64,000 bases of DNA. Origin: Pseudomonas sp. FP2309 (lineage in GTDB: Bacteria > Pseudomonadota > Gammaproteobacteria > Pseudomonadales > Pseudomonadaceae). How positions within the stretch are numbered: position 1 is the first letter of the stretch; each line of letters opens with the position of its first letter. Of the stretch, positions 36,628-46,902 are shown in pieces. The position numbers and the translations under genes are program-made. The stretch is from positions 2,037,501-2,101,500 of the forward strand of contig NZ_CP117439.1 in the NCBI RefSeq assembly GCF_030687575.1. Reading direction: 5' to 3'. The notes below the pieces were generated by a model. That model was not told where the DNA came from. It was given only the letters and a program-made list of their open reading frames with translations, and searched no databases.

Positions 36628-36966
36628 TCAGGCACGAAAGCGGTGCAACGGTGATACAAAATGGATCCGTCGAACAATGGCTGTGTGGTCTCGAAGGCCG
36701 CCATCCGCGTCACTTGGTCCACCCGTCACGCTGTAGAGCGACCGTGCCGTTGCCGTGAGCCCGGCCTCTTCGCGGATTTCCTTGACGATGTTTTGCGCAG
36801 CTGACAGACCGATAGCCGCGTAGCCGCCCGGCACGGCCCAGCAGCCGTCGGTCAATTCGCGTACCAGTAGGATTCGGTCAGCCTCTATGACGGCGCCGGG
36901 TACGTCGAGCATCGGTGTCGAACACCGCTGGGCGAAGTCCGGGACCAGGCCGGTGATTCGCTCCAA
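36628..36966 (-). pseudogene. Nudix hydrolase remnant
   Basis: About 80 residues match the Nudix fold (RCSTPMLDVPGAVIEADRILL, in short CSTPMLDVPGAVIE; then WAVPGGYAAIG and KEIREEAGL). The Nudix box GX5EX7REUXEEXGU is damaged: the first Glu is Leu and the Arg is Lys. The N-terminal domain usual for this subgroup is absent. After SLYSVTGG the sequence no longer follows the family and ends early. No ATG or ribosome site supports a start; the frame opens with TTG. Confidence 0.5.
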
Positions 36967-36991
36967 CAGGTGGGTTTTTCACATCCCAGGC

Positions 36992-37348
36992 TTACTCGCC
37001 GCGGTAGATGCAGCCGCTGGTGCAGGTCTCATGGATACGGATCGCGCTGAGTTCCGGCAACAGCGGTTTGAGCTCATTCCAGATCCACTTGGCCAGCACT
37101 TCGCTGGTCGGATTTTCCAGGCCTGGGATGTCATTGAGGTAGTTGTGGTCGAGGCGTTCATAGAGCGGCTTGAAAATCGCCTTGATCTCCGAGAAGTCGC
37201 GAATCCAGCCGGTATGGGGATCCAGGTCGCCGCTCAGGTGGATCGCCACCTTGAACGAATGCCCATGCAGGCGCCCGCATTTATGGCCGTCCGGTACATG
37301 CGGCAGGCGGTGGGCGGACTCGAAGGTAAACTCTTTGAAGATTTCCAC
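36992..37348 (-). CDS. queD: 6-carboxy-5,6,7,8-tetrahydropterin synthase
   Basis: A 118-residue enzyme converting 7,8-dihydroneopterin triphosphate to carboxytetrahydropterin in queuosine synthesis. Zinc histidines are in ESAHRL and LHGHSF, and the catalytic Cys is in [10 protein letters not shown]. The GTG at 37348 gives the exact canonical start ([15 protein letters not shown]) and length. The frame extends upstream, but that part matches nothing. Confidence 0.95.
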   Translation of the reverse strand: MEIFKEFTFESAHRLPHVPDGHKCGRLHGHSFKVAIHLSGDLDPHTGWIRDFSEIKAIFKPLYERLDHNYLNDIPGLENPTSEVLAKWIWNELKPLLPELSAIRIHETCTSGCIYRGE

Positions 37349-37424
37349 AGTATTTTCAGCTCGGTCAGGTATCTGGCAGGCGGCGAGTTTAGCAGCTTGA
37401 TCCGCCACCGCGCATGCCGCTCGG

Positions 37425-38504
37425 TCAAAGCGCCTGCAAGCGCTCGCCCAGCTTGCCGTTATCCGCCAGTTGCAGAAACTCATCCCCCAACCGTTGGCTC
37501 TCGCTCATCGCGGTTTGCCAGTATTTGTTGCGGCTCGGGTCATCGCCCAAAAAGCGTTTGAAGTCGCTACGGTCGGGCAGCTTGCCGTAGGGCAGGCGGG
37601 CCAGATACTCCCTGGACGGCGCCAGCAGCAACACATTCTGCAAACCCTGCCGATTGCTGCGCCGCCAGGGCAGGCCTTTGTCGAACCAGCCAGGGATGAC
37701 CCGGTCGGTGAAATGCGGGTACAGCACGATGTCATCGCCGTGGTACGGCAGGTCGAGGTGGTAGTCCAACAGCCCACCGTCGCGGTAGGTGCCGGCGCCG
37801 GCCCCCGGCAAGTCGCGCACGCCTTGCATCACCATCGGGATCGAGCCCGAGGCCAGCAGCGCCTGGCGCAGGTTGCCCAGGTCCAGGTCGAGAAAGCGCG
37901 AGGGGAAATCCTGTAACGGGTGTACCGGTGGCGGTTGGCGCGGGTCGTGGATGATCAGTCGTTCGAAATGCCGCGACAACCGCGCACGGCCGCGCAGGTT
38001 ATCGGCGATCACCGACGACAGGCCCAGCCCCAGGCGCCCACGGTGATCATCGGCGAGCAGGCCGTGGCTTTTGACCACCATGATGTTCAGGCGGTAGTGG
38101 GGGTTGTCCAGCACCCGCGCATCGCGGCCGGCCAGCAGGTCGTCGAGCATGCGTCGGCAGCTCTGGCTCACCTCGGCCATGGTGACGCCCTTGGCAAAAC
38201 GTTGTTCGTTGTACAGCCGGCCGAGCTCCAGCAAGCCTTGCACGGGGTCGGGCAGGCAGGCGCTGGCAAAGCGCCATGAGCCGATGGACGCGCCGATCAA
38301 CGCCCGCTCCCGCGGGGCGCGGGCCAGCCAGTCGCCGAACAGGGCCAGGTCCAAGCCCTGAATGCCCAGGGCCTTGGGGCCGCCAGCCGCACCGGGAAGG
38401 ATGCCGACGTCTGCGGGCGCAAGACCCTGTTCGCGGATGCGGGTGAACGCGCGGTTGCCGGCCTTGAGGGTCAGGGCGGGAAACTTGATGTGGATGGCTG
38501 TCAT
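37425..38504 (-). CDS. Patatin-like phospholipase family protein
   Basis: A 359-residue patatin-fold protein. The oxyanion glycine-rich loop is [10 protein letters not shown]. The nucleophile elbow is GASIGSWR (Ser), and the dyad aspartate lies in YRDGGLLDY. It may hydrolyse acyl lipids. The ATG at 38504 has GAGA upstream; an extension further 5' is not supported. It ends 76 bp before queD on the same strand. Confidence 0.85.
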   Translation of the reverse strand: MTAIHIKFPALTLKAGNRAFTRIREQGLAPADVGILPGAAGGPKALGIQGLDLALFGDWLARAPRERALIGASIGSWRFASACLPDPVQGLLELGRLYNEQRFAKGVTMAEVSQSCRRMLDDLLAGRDARVLDNPHYRLNIMVVKSHGLLADDHRGRLGLGLSSVIADNLRGRARLSRHFERLIIHDPRQPPPVHPLQDFPSRFLDLDLGNLRQALLASGSIPMVMQGVRDLPGAGAGTYRDGGLLDYHLDLPYHGDDIVLYPHFTDRVIPGWFDKGLPWRRSNRQGLQNVLLLAPSREYLARLPYGKLPDRSDFKRFLGDDPSRNKYWQTAMSESQRLGDEFLQLADNGKLGERLQAL

Positions 38505-38590
38505 ACCGGTCTCTATTGAAGCGAGCGGGGCAGTATAGGAAATCTCGCAGGTTGTGGGAAAAGGCTTACCCGCAATTGCCATGGTGGCAA

Positions 38591-38606
38591 TTCAGTTTCA
38601 GTTAAG
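38591..38606 (+). promoter_or_regulatory. BqsR-box-like tandem site before the PepSY operon
   Basis: TTCAG-N6-TTAAG at 38591-38606 differs by one base from the TTAAG-N6-TTAAG box I recall for BqsR of P. aeruginosa. It lies 56 bp before the first ATG of an operon encoding an OmpR-type regulator, so self-regulation is likely. Confidence 0.5.
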
Positions 38607-38661
38607 TTGCAGCAGGTACGGTGGCCGGCGTAGGAAAAACATCATGTAACGGAGACTTATC

Positions 38662-38964
38662 ATGAAGCGCCTCACAGCTCTGGTCGCCGCCGCTATCATC
38701 GCCTTCACGGCGACTCAGGCCGGAGCCGTGGACCCGGACAAACCGCGGGTTGTGCCGGCCACTGTTACAATTGTTGCGTTTGACGAACTGGAAGCCACGG
38801 CACTGGCCCTGCACCCCGGCTCCACGCTGTTGGACACCGACCTGGACGAGGACTACGGCAAGTACGTCTACGAAGTCGAAGTGCGTGATAACAACGGCAT
38901 TGAGTGGGACGTTGAATTGGACGCGCTCACCGGCCAGGTTCTCAAGAATCATCAGGATACGTAA
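38662..38964 (+). CDS. Small exported PepSY-domain protein 1
   Basis: A 100-residue periplasmic protein: signal peptide to AGA near residue 22, then one PepSY domain (ALALHPGSTLLDTDLDEDYG, YVYEVEV, WDVELDALTGQVL). The mature part is very acidic (DTDLDEDYG), which would suit cation binding. CGGAG precedes the ATG. It is the first gene of a four-gene operon and shares one base with the next gene (TAATG). Confidence 0.85.
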   Translation: MKRLTALVAAAIIAFTATQAGAVDPDKPRVVPATVTIVAFDELEATALALHPGSTLLDTDLDEDYGKYVYEVEVRDNNGIEWDVELDALTGQVLKNHQDT

Positions 38965-39275
38965 TGAAGGAAAATTTACGCACCGGCAGTCGAGTGGCAT
39001 TGTTGCTCGTGGTGTTCTGCTCGGGTCTGCAGGCTCGCGACCTCAACCAGGACGAAGCCCTGGCTTTGCGACAGCAGGGGGTGATCCTGCCGCTGGAGCA
39101 ACTGCTGCATCAGGCCATGGCGCGCTACCCAGGCTCGCGTTTGCTGGAGGCTGAGCTTGAGAAAAAACACGGGCAATATGCCTATGAAGTGGAACTGGTG
39201 ACCACCGAGGGGGTGGTGCGCGAGATTAAACTCGATGCCACGTCCGGTGCGCTGATTAAAGATGAGGAAGACTGA
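38964..39275 (+). CDS. Small exported PepSY-domain protein 2
   Basis: A 103-residue paralogue of the preceding protein, with a signal peptide ending near LQA and one PepSY domain ([39 protein letters not shown]). It overlaps both neighbours by one base (TAATG and TGATG), so the operon is translationally coupled. It may modulate the sensor kinase or handle the sensed ion in the periplasm; this is inferred from linkage. Confidence 0.85.
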   Translation: MKENLRTGSRVALLLVVFCSGLQARDLNQDEALALRQQGVILPLEQLLHQAMARYPGSRLLEAELEKKHGQYAYEVELVTTEGVVREIKLDATSGALIKDEED

Positions 39276-39943
39276 TGCGCCTGCTGCTGGTGGAAGACAA
39301 TGTACCCCTGGCCGATGAGCTGCTGGCCGGCCTGCAACGCCAGGGCTACGCCGTCGACTGGCTGGCCGATGGGCGTGACGCCGTGTACCAGGGGCGCAGC
39401 GAGCCCTATGACCTGATCATCCTCGACCTTGGCCTGCCCGGTTTGCCCGGCCTTGAGGTGTTGGCGCAATGGCGTGCCGCCGCGCTGGCGATTCCGGTGC
39501 TGATCCTCACCGCACGCGACTCCTGGGCCGAACGTATCGAAGGGCTCAAGGCCGGCGCCGACGATTACCTGAGCAAGCCCTTTCACCCCGAAGAGTTATA
39601 CCTGCGCATCCAGGCGCTGTTGCGCCGCTCCCACGGCCGGGCCAACCAGCCCACCCTGCAAGCCGCCGGCCTGCATCTGGATGAAGGGCGCCAGTGTGTA
39701 CTGCGCGATGGCGACGAGATCCAGCTGACCGCCGCTGAATTCCGCCTGTTGCGTTATTTCATGTTGCACCCCGAGCAGATCCTGTCCAAAAGCCATCTGG
39801 CCGAACATCTGTATGACGGCGAAACCGAACGCGATTCCAACGTGCTGGAAGTCCACGTCAACCACCTGCGCCGTAAGCTGGGGCGTAGCGTGATCGAGAC
39901 CCGGCGCGGCCAGGGTTATCTGTTTGGCGCCAACCCTGCATGA
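39275..39943 (+). CDS. OmpR-family response regulator
   Basis: A 222-residue regulator. The receiver has the acidic pocket E7/D8, phosphoacceptor D51 (LDLGLPG), T79 and K101. A winged-helix DNA-binding domain follows ([12 protein letters not shown], then [16 protein letters not shown] and [10 protein letters not shown]). It overlaps the kinase gene by ATGA. Gene order PepSY-PepSY-regulator-kinase and the upstream site recall the BqsPQRS system of P. aeruginosa. Confidence 0.93.
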   Translation: MRLLLVEDNVPLADELLAGLQRQGYAVDWLADGRDAVYQGRSEPYDLIILDLGLPGLPGLEVLAQWRAAALAIPVLILTARDSWAERIEGLKAGADDYLSKPFHPEELYLRIQALLRRSHGRANQPTLQAAGLHLDEGRQCVLRDGDEIQLTAAEFRLLRYFMLHPEQILSKSHLAEHLYDGETERDSNVLEVHVNHLRRKLGRSVIETRRGQGYLFGANPA

Positions 39944-41259
39944 GGTCGATCCAACGGCGCTTGAGCCTGGGGTTGATCAGCGTGATGGTGATCGTCGGCG
40001 TGGTGCTGGCGCAAACCAGTCTGTGGTTGTTCGAAGCCGGTTTGCAGCGCTACCTGGAAGCGGGGTTGCGCAACGATTCCGAAAACCTGCTGGTGGCGCT
40101 GGTGCGTGGGCCCAACGGCGTGCAGCTGGATGAACAGCGCCTGTCGCCGGCTTATCAACGGCCGTTTTCCGGGCATTACTTTCGTATCGACTTTGCCGAC
40201 GTCCACTGGCGATCGCGCTCGTTGTGGGATCAGGAACTGCCCCAACTGCCCGAGGCCGGGCTTAAGGGCAACCTGCAACTGGGGCCTGAAGGTCAGCAAT
40301 TGCTGGTGTTGCGTTCGGACTACAAGCGCTTTGGCCAATCGATTTCCATCAGCGTGGCCCAGGACTACACCCCGGTACGGGAAAGTTTCCGGCTGATGCG
40401 TCAGATCGGTCTGGTGTTGGGCCTGGCGGCGCTGCTGCTGGTGTTGATCCTGCAACGGCTTACCGTACGCCGCGCCTTGCGCCCGTTGGAAACCGCGCGT
40501 AACCAGATCGCCCAGTTGCAACAGGGCCAGCGCTCGCAACTCGACACCCAGGTGCCGCTGGAGCTGGAGCCGCTGGTGGCGCAGATCAACCACCTGCTGG
40601 CCCACACCGAAGACAGCCTCAAGCGCTCGCGCAACGCGCTGGGCAACCTGGGGCATGCGCTGAAAACCCCGTTGGCCGTGATGCTGAGCGCGGCGTCGAG
40701 CGAGGCGCTCAAGGACCGCCCCGAACTGAGCAAACTGCTGCGCGAACAACTGGAGCAGGTGCAGCAGCGCCTCAACCGTGAACTCAACCGCGCCCGCCTG
40801 GCTGGCGAAACCCTGCCGGGCGCGTTGTTCGACTGCGAAAAGGAACTGCCCGGTCTGTTGGCCACCCTGAGCATGATCCACGGTGAACACCTGGACCTCA
40901 GCTGTCACGCCGAACCCGGCCTGCACCTGCCCTGGGATCGCGAAGATTTGCTTGAGCTGTTGGGCAACCTGCTGGACAACGCCTGCAAGTGGGCGGACGC
41001 GTACATTCGTCTGAGCGTCAGCCAAACCGAGCACAGCTACCTGCTGGCAGTGGAAGACGACGGCCCCGGCATCCCCGAAACCCAACGTGACCAGGTGTTC
41101 AGCCGCGGCGCGCGCCTGGATGAACAAATCGATGGCCACGGCCTGGGCCTTGGGATCGTGCGGGATATCGTCGAGGTGTGGGGCGGGGTGTTGCAGTTGC
41201 AGGAGAGCGAATTGGGTGGGCTCAAGGTGTTGATCGAGTTACCCAAGCGCCACGCCTGA
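39940..41259 (+). CDS. Sensor histidine kinase of the PepSY-linked two-component system
   Basis: A 439-residue membrane kinase with two membrane segments (about 8-30 and 155-175) around a periplasmic domain. A HAMP-like region is followed by H239 in [10 protein letters not shown], the N box [13 protein letters not shown], the G1 box DDGPGIP and the G2 box GHGLGLGIV. The RExxE iron motif described for BqsS is not seen in the periplasmic loop, so the signal may differ. Confidence 0.9.
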   Translation: MRSIQRRLSLGLISVMVIVGVVLAQTSLWLFEAGLQRYLEAGLRNDSENLLVALVRGPNGVQLDEQRLSPAYQRPFSGHYFRIDFADVHWRSRSLWDQELPQLPEAGLKGNLQLGPEGQQLLVLRSDYKRFGQSISISVAQDYTPVRESFRLMRQIGLVLGLAALLLVLILQRLTVRRALRPLETARNQIAQLQQGQRSQLDTQVPLELEPLVAQINHLLAHTEDSLKRSRNALGNLGHALKTPLAVMLSAASSEALKDRPELSKLLREQLEQVQQRLNRELNRARLAGETLPGALFDCEKELPGLLATLSMIHGEHLDLSCHAEPGLHLPWDREDLLELLGNLLDNACKWADAYIRLSVSQTEHSYLLAVEDDGPGIPETQRDQVFSRGARLDEQIDGHGLGLGIVRDIVEVWGGVLQLQESELGGLKVLIELPKRHA

Positions 41260-41275
41260 GGCGGTGCCATCTCAC

Positions 41276-41296
41276 TGTGGGAGCGCGGCTCCCACA
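41276..41296. repeat. REP-type palindrome
   Basis: TGTGGGAGC and GCTCCCACA arms with a 3-bp loop follow the kinase gene. It is the typical P. fluorescens-group REP core and may also help end transcription between the convergent kinase and chemoreceptor genes. Confidence 0.75.
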
Positions 41297-41331
41297 AGGA
41301 AGGTCTGCATATCGGAAGCGGTGCAGGGGTA

Positions 41332-43479
41332 CTAAACGCGAAACTGATCCATCAAGCCCTGCTGCTGATTCGCCAGGCTGTTCAGCGCCTGGCTCACCCG
41401 CGCCGATTCATTGGCCTGCTCCGAGAGTGACTCGGTCACATCGCGAATGGTCGCCACGTTGCTGTTGATCTCCTCGGCTACCGCGCTCTGCTCTTCGGCG
41501 GCGCTGGCGATTTGCAGGTTCATGTCGCTGATCACCGTGACCGCCTCGCCGATCTGGCGCAACGCGGTCACTGCTTGGCCGACCTGTTCGACACTGCCCT
41601 GGGCCTGGCGATAACTATTGCCCATGGCGCCGACCACGTCTGCGGTGCCGCTTTGCAATTGCTCGATCACCAGGCGGGTTTCCTCCACCGATTCCTGGGT
41701 GCGCCGCGCCAGGTTGCGCACCTCATCGGCGACCACTGCAAACCCTCGCCCGGCCTCGCCCGCGCGGGCGGCTTCGATGGCGGCGTTGAGTGCCAGCAGG
41801 TTGGTCTGCTCGGCGATGCCGCGAATCACTTCCAGCACCGAGCCGATTTTCTCGCTATTGCCGGCCAGGCCTTCAACCTGAGCCATGGCCGTGCTCATGT
41901 CCGCGGCGAGATGACCGATATTGGTCGTGGTCTGGTCGATTACCGTGAGGCCGTCGCGGGTGGCCTGGTCGGCATCGCGCGCCGCTTGGGCCGCCTGGGC
42001 CGCGCTGCGGGCCACGTCCTGGGCGGTGGCGCTCATTTCGTGGGAGGCCGTTGCCACTTGATCGACCTGGCGGTACTGCTGCTCCATGCCGGCACTGGTT
42101 TGGGTGGCGATTGCGGCCGACTGGTCGGCGGTGCCACGGGCGTCCTGCACCGAGCGTTTAACCTCGGCAATGATCGGTTGCAGCTTATCCAGGAAGCGGT
42201 TGAACCAGCCGGCCAGTTGCCCCAGTTCGTCCCGGTTGGCGTACGCCAGGCGCCGAGTCAAATCGCCTTCTCCGCTGGCGATGTCTTCAAGCATGTGCGC
42301 CACGCCCAGGATCGGCCGCGTCACGCTGCGGGCCATCAGCCACACCAGGATCAGGCCGATGACCGCCGCCAACAGGCCGAGGCCGAGTTCGAGCAGCGTG
42401 CCACGGGCATTGTCGGCATCCAATTGCGCCTTCAACGCTTGGGCGGGGCCCACCAGCACGTGTTCCGGCACATCCAGCAGCACGCCCCACAGCTTGCCGT
42501 CGGGGATCGGCGCGAAGGGCGCGAGCACCTTGAGCTGATGGTCGGTACGCACGCTGCGGGTCTGTGGGCCGCTGGCCAATGCGCTGATCAACTGCGCGCC
42601 GCTGACGGTGTCGACCTGGTCCAGGCGTTGGCTCAGCTTGCCGGCATCGGCGCTGTAGCCGGCCAGCACACCGGTGGGGCTGAGAATGCTGACCTGGGTC
42701 TGGCCGTCATAGAGCTTCTGGCTGGCTTGCTGGCTGACGGCCTGCAGGCTGTTGAGGTTGATGTCCACCGACAACGATGCGATGACTTTGCCGTTGACGG
42801 TCAACGGAAACACGATGCTGGTCATCAGCACGTTGTGGCCGTCGATCACATAAAAGTAGGGTTCGATCACGCAGGGCTTGAGCGTGGTGCGCGGGCAGGT
42901 GAACCAGGCGTTGGCTTTTTCGCCGCTGGAGCCGACGCGGGTGTCGGTCATGTCGCTTTCCGGCAGCGCCATCGAGGTGAGCGTTCCCGGCGTCGGCTGC
43001 GACCAGTAAAGGGCGAAGCGCCCCTTGTCGTTGCTGCCCAGCTCTGCCTGACCGGCGAACAATTCGTCCTTGCCGTCCAGGGCATTGGCTTCGAACACCA
43101 GGGAAATACCGAGCAGTTCCGGGTTGGCCTGCAATGCCGCCCTGACCTGGCGGGTCAGGTCTTCGCGGGTGTCAAAGGCGTCGAGGAAGCGTTTTTCGGC
43201 CTGTTCACGCAAAAACAGCACCTGGCGGGAAAAACCATGGCCGTATTGGTAGGCGTCCATGAACTGGCGACGAATGCCCAGTGCCTGCGCTTCGCCCTGG
43301 GCCTCAATGCGCGCCTGCGCGGCGGTATCGAGCATGTGCATGCTGGCGGCCTGAACCTGCTCCGAGCTCTGCGCCATGCGGTACAACGACAACCCCACCA
43401 GCAGGGTCACGATCCCCAGCAGGCAGAGGCCGGCGAGTAGGGTGATTTTCCATTGAATGGAGAGTTGTCTAAGCGACAT
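41332..43479 (-). CDS. Methyl-accepting chemotaxis protein with large periplasmic sensor
   Basis: A 715-residue chemoreceptor. Membrane segments are at about 13-35 and 360-385. The periplasmic part of more than 300 residues fits a double-Cache-type sensor ([15 protein letters not shown], then [19 protein letters not shown]). HAMP ([16 protein letters not shown]) and the signalling hairpin with its strictly conserved tip [16 protein letters not shown] follow. AAGGA precedes the ATG at 43479. Ligand unknown. Confidence 0.92.
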   Translation of the reverse strand: MSLRQLSIQWKITLLAGLCLLGIVTLLVGLSLYRMAQSSEQVQAASMHMLDTAAQARIEAQGEAQALGIRRQFMDAYQYGHGFSRQVLFLREQAEKRFLDAFDTREDLTRQVRAALQANPELLGISLVFEANALDGKDELFAGQAELGSNDKGRFALYWSQPTPGTLTSMALPESDMTDTRVGSSGEKANAWFTCPRTTLKPCVIEPYFYVIDGHNVLMTSIVFPLTVNGKVIASLSVDINLNSLQAVSQQASQKLYDGQTQVSILSPTGVLAGYSADAGKLSQRLDQVDTVSGAQLISALASGPQTRSVRTDHQLKVLAPFAPIPDGKLWGVLLDVPEHVLVGPAQALKAQLDADNARGTLLELGLGLLAAVIGLILVWLMARSVTRPILGVAHMLEDIASGEGDLTRRLAYANRDELGQLAGWFNRFLDKLQPIIAEVKRSVQDARGTADQSAAIATQTSAGMEQQYRQVDQVATASHEMSATAQDVARSAAQAAQAARDADQATRDGLTVIDQTTTNIGHLAADMSTAMAQVEGLAGNSEKIGSVLEVIRGIAEQTNLLALNAAIEAARAGEAGRGFAVVADEVRNLARRTQESVEETRLVIEQLQSGTADVVGAMGNSYRQAQGSVEQVGQAVTALRQIGEAVTVISDMNLQIASAAEEQSAVAEEINSNVATIRDVTESLSEQANESARVSQALNSLANQQQGLMDQFRV

Positions 43480-43714
43480 CGGTACATCCTTACCTGAACA
43501 CACAGAGAAAGGCGTATCGGCCGCCACAGACGCTTCTTTATTCAAACGTTCAATTTAAACCTGAAATCGGCGTCGTTTTTTGACATGTGGCCCCGCCTGC
43601 TGCAAAGTGCGCGCCCTCTAATAAGACCTCCTTTAAAGCCTGCACGCGGGTTTCCAGCCAACGGCCACCCAGGCGTGGGCATGCCTGTTTTTTATGTTTC
43701 TGCTTGAGGTAACC

Positions 43715-45037
43715 ATGATTAACGCAGTCATCGCCGCGGTCGGCACCATGCTGGTGCTCAGCCTGTCCCGTGTGCATGTGGTCATCGCCATCATCGTCGG
43801 CGCCCTGGTGGGTGGCTTGACCGGTGGCCTGGGCATCGAGGCCACGCTCAAGGCGTTCAACGGCGGCCTGGGCGGCGGGGCGACCGTGGCGTTGTCCTAC
43901 GCGCTGCTTGGAGCGTTCGCGGTGGCGATTGCCAAGTCCGGCCTGGCCCACGCGTTGGCCGACAAGGCGCTGTTGCTGGTCGACCGCCAGGAAGCCAGCG
44001 GCGGCAGCCACGTCAAATGGCTGTTGATCGGCCTGCTGGGGGGGGTGGCGATTGCTTCGCAGAACATCCTGCCGATCCACATTGCGTTTATTCCGCTGCT
44101 GGTACCGCCGCTTCTTTATGTGCTGACCAAGCTGCAACTGGATCGCCGTCTGATTGCCTGTGTGATGACCTTCGGTCTGATCACCCCCTACATGTTCCTG
44201 CCGGTGGGCTTCGGCAATATCTTCCTCAACCAGATCCTGCTGGCCAATGTGGCCAACGGCGGCGTGGACATCAGCCAGGTCAACGTGACCCACGCCATGA
44301 GCCTGCCGGCCCTGGGCATGGTGGTCGGCCTGCTGGTGGCGGTGTTTTTCAGCTACCGCAAAAAGCGCGTGTACGACCTGAAGAAAATCGAGCGGGTCGA
44401 GCAAGTGGCGGTGCAGTACAACCCACTGACCCTGCTGGTGGCCGGCCTGGCGATTGCTGCGGCGTTCATCATTCAACTGTGGCTGGACTCGATGATCATC
44501 GGCGCCCTGGCCGGCTTTCTGATCTTCTCGGTGTCGGGCATCGTGCGCTGGCGCGACACCGATGACCTGTTCACCGAAGGCATGAAAATGATGGCCATGA
44601 TCGGCTTCATCATGATCGCCGCCTCAGGCTTTGCCGAGGTGCTCAAGGCTACCGGCGACGTGCGTTCGCTGGTGCAAGCCTCGGCGGCCTATATCGGGCA
44701 CAGCCGTGGCGTCGGCGCTTTGCTGATGCTGCTGGTGGGCTTGCTGGTGACCATGGGCATTGGCTCGTCGTTTTCCACGGTGCCGATCCTCGCCGCGATT
44801 TTTGTGCCGCTGTGCGTGCAGTTGGGATTCAGCCCGATGGCCATCGTGTGCATCGTCGGCACGGCGGGCGCGTTGGGCGATGCCGGCTCGCCTGCGTCGG
44901 ACTCCACCCTGGGCCCGACCTCCGGCCTGAACAGCGACGGCCAGCACCACCACATCTGGGACACCGTGGTGCCGACCTTTCTGCACTACAACCTGCCATT
45001 GCTGGCCTTTGGCTGGCTGGCCGCGATGACGCTTTGA
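43715..45037 (+). CDS. Na+/H+ antiporter-family membrane protein
   Basis: A 440-residue polytopic transporter with about 11-12 helices, of the Na+/H+ antiporter family related to NhaC/YuiF. Conserved loops include the [21 protein letters not shown] region, [17 protein letters not shown] and a late [20 protein letters not shown] (each cited in part). GAGG is 6 bp before the ATG at 43715. The transported ion or solute is not certain. Confidence 0.82.
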   Translation: MINAVIAAVGTMLVLSLSRVHVVIAIIVGALVGGLTGGLGIEATLKAFNGGLGGGATVALSYALLGAFAVAIAKSGLAHALADKALLLVDRQEASGGSHVKWLLIGLLGGVAIASQNILPIHIAFIPLLVPPLLYVLTKLQLDRRLIACVMTFGLITPYMFLPVGFGNIFLNQILLANVANGGVDISQVNVTHAMSLPALGMVVGLLVAVFFSYRKKRVYDLKKIERVEQVAVQYNPLTLLVAGLAIAAAFIIQLWLDSMIIGALAGFLIFSVSGIVRWRDTDDLFTEGMKMMAMIGFIMIAASGFAEVLKATGDVRSLVQASAAYIGHSRGVGALLMLLVGLLVTMGIGSSFSTVPILAAIFVPLCVQLGFSPMAIVCIVGTAGALGDAGSPASDSTLGPTSGLNSDGQHHHIWDTVVPTFLHYNLPLLAFGWLAAMTL

Positions 45038-45217
45038 TCCTTGTTGTCCGCCCTCGTGGCTATCTGTGAGGGAGCTGCGGTGGTGAATGGGGCTTGTTGT
45101 GGTGAGCGGGCCATATCAGATTCCCCCAACAAGCCCACCCACAAACACATTGCCGTCTACAGAACCTGCGCCCGCGGCCGATATACCTCTCAAGTCGCCC
45201 AATAAGAGAGAAAAGCC

Positions 45218-46897
45218 ATGCGTCTGAGTCTGAAGGCCAAAGTCCTGTCCCTCGCCGTTGTACCGGTGTTGCTGTTTGCTCTGGTGATCAGCCTGACCAC
45301 CGTGTGGATTCTCCAGGGGCAGGCGCGCAATGAGGTGGATGAAACCCGCCAGCGCCTGCTTAACGATGCCAAGGCCACGCTGCAGAGTTATGTGGAAGTG
45401 GCCATGACCACCATCAAGCCGCTCTACGACGCGGCTGCGCCCGGCGATACGGCCGCCCGGGCCCAGGTGGTCAAACTGTTGTCCAACACCAGTTACGGCA
45501 AGGACGGCTACTTCTTCGGCTACGACTCCGAGACTATCCGCCTGTTCAAAGGCAACAGCCCCGATGGCGTGGGCAAAAGCTTCAAGGACAACCGCGATCC
45601 CAACGGCGTTTACGTCAACCGCGATCTGGTCAAGGTCGGCAAGGACGGCACGCACTACCTGCAATACAGCTCGACCCAACCCGGTCAGACCGAACTGGTG
45701 CCCAAGATGGGCTACACCGAATACCTGCCCAAATGGGACATGGTGATCGGGACGTCGGTCAACCTTGATGGCATCGAAGCCCAGGTAGCAGTGGTCGAGG
45801 CCAAGGTCGAAAAACGCATGGAAGGCGTGTTGTTGAGCATCCTGGGCTTGGCCGTGGTGGTGCTGCTGGTGATCGCGGCTGCCGGCATGCTGCTGGCCAA
45901 TACCATCCTGCGGCCGCTGCATTTGATGAAAGCCAACCTCGATGACATTGCCGCCGGCGAAGGCGATTTGACCCGCCGCCTGGCCATCACCAGTCAGGAT
46001 GAGTTGGGCGACCTGGCGGGGGCGTTCAACCGCTTTGTCGACAAGATCCATGGTCTGGTGCGCCAGATCACCGAAATGACCGCGCAATTGACCGGGCTGG
46101 TGGGCCAGGTGTCCGACCAGGCCCAGCGCTCGGAGCAGGCCATGGAGCGTCAGCGCCATGAGACCGATCAGGTGGCCACCGCGATCAACCAGATGTCTTC
46201 CGCCGCGCAAGAAGTGGCACGCAGCGCCCAGGGTGCATCGGTGGCGGCGCAACAGACCGACGCCGAAGGCCAGGCCGCCAAGCGCGTGGTGGACGGCAGC
46301 ATCGCGCAGATCCATGCGCTGGTGAACGACATTCGCAGCAGCGGCGTGTCCCTCGACAGCTTGCAGCAGGATGTGTCATCGATTGTCAGTGTGCTCAGCG
46401 TGATCCGTTCGATTGCCGAACAGACCAACCTGCTGGCCCTCAACGCTGCCATCGAAGCTGCGCGGGCAGGCGAGGCCGGCCGTGGTTTTGCGGTGGTCGC
46501 CGACGAAGTGCGCGCCCTGGCCAGTCGCACCCAGACCAGCACCCAGGAAATCCAGGGCATGATCGACCGCCTGCAAAAAGGCACCGAAGCCGCCGTGGAC
46601 GCCATGCGCCGCTCCAGTGATGCCGGCGACGGCACCTCGGCCAAGGCCAACGAAGCCGGGGCGTCGCTGGACACCATGGCTCAGTTGATCGGCACCATTA
46701 ACTCCATGAACGCACAGATCGCCAGCGCGGCCGAGCAGCAGACTGCGGTGGCCGAAGAGATCAACCGCAGCGTGCATCAGATTGCCGTGGCAGTGGACAC
46801 AGTCGCCGATGAAACCCAACTGGGCGCCCAAACTTCTCGCAGCCTGGCGGACCTTGGTCAGCGCCTCGGGCAACTGGTCGGTCAGTTCAGGATCTGA
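45218..46897 (+). CDS. Methyl-accepting chemotaxis protein with single Cache domain
   Basis: A 559-residue chemoreceptor with membrane segments at about 9-31 and 205-230 around a single Cache_2-type sensor ([25 protein letters not shown]). HAMP ([15 protein letters not shown]) and the conserved tip [16 protein letters not shown] follow. Its HAMP and tip are nearly identical to those of the chemoreceptor at 41332-43479, but the sensors differ. Single-Cache receptors often bind small organic acids. GAGAG precedes the ATG. Confidence 0.92.
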   Translation: MRLSLKAKVLSLAVVPVLLFALVISLTTVWILQGQARNEVDETRQRLLNDAKATLQSYVEVAMTTIKPLYDAAAPGDTAARAQVVKLLSNTSYGKDGYFFGYDSETIRLFKGNSPDGVGKSFKDNRDPNGVYVNRDLVKVGKDGTHYLQYSSTQPGQTELVPKMGYTEYLPKWDMVIGTSVNLDGIEAQVAVVEAKVEKRMEGVLLSILGLAVVVLLVIAAAGMLLANTILRPLHLMKANLDDIAAGEGDLTRRLAITSQDELGDLAGAFNRFVDKIHGLVRQITEMTAQLTGLVGQVSDQAQRSEQAMERQRHETDQVATAINQMSSAAQEVARSAQGASVAAQQTDAEGQAAKRVVDGSIAQIHALVNDIRSSGVSLDSLQQDVSSIVSVLSVIRSIAEQTNLLALNAAIEAARAGEAGRGFAVVADEVRALASRTQTSTQEIQGMIDRLQKGTEAAVDAMRRSSDAGDGTSAKANEAGASLDTMAQLIGTINSMNAQIASAAEQQTAVAEEINRSVHQIAVAVDTVADETQLGAQTSRSLADLGQRLGQLVGQFRI

Positions 46898-46902
46898 AGC
46901 CG

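Noticed and set aside
41512..43440. 642-codon plus-strand frame opposite the chemoreceptor
   Set aside because: It lies wholly antisense to a clear MCP and its composition is the low-complexity His/Ala/Gly pattern of antisense translation.
45070..45115. Degenerate REP-like sequence after the antiporter-family gene
   Set aside because: It recalls a REP half (TGTGGTGAGCGGGC) but has no pairing arm.
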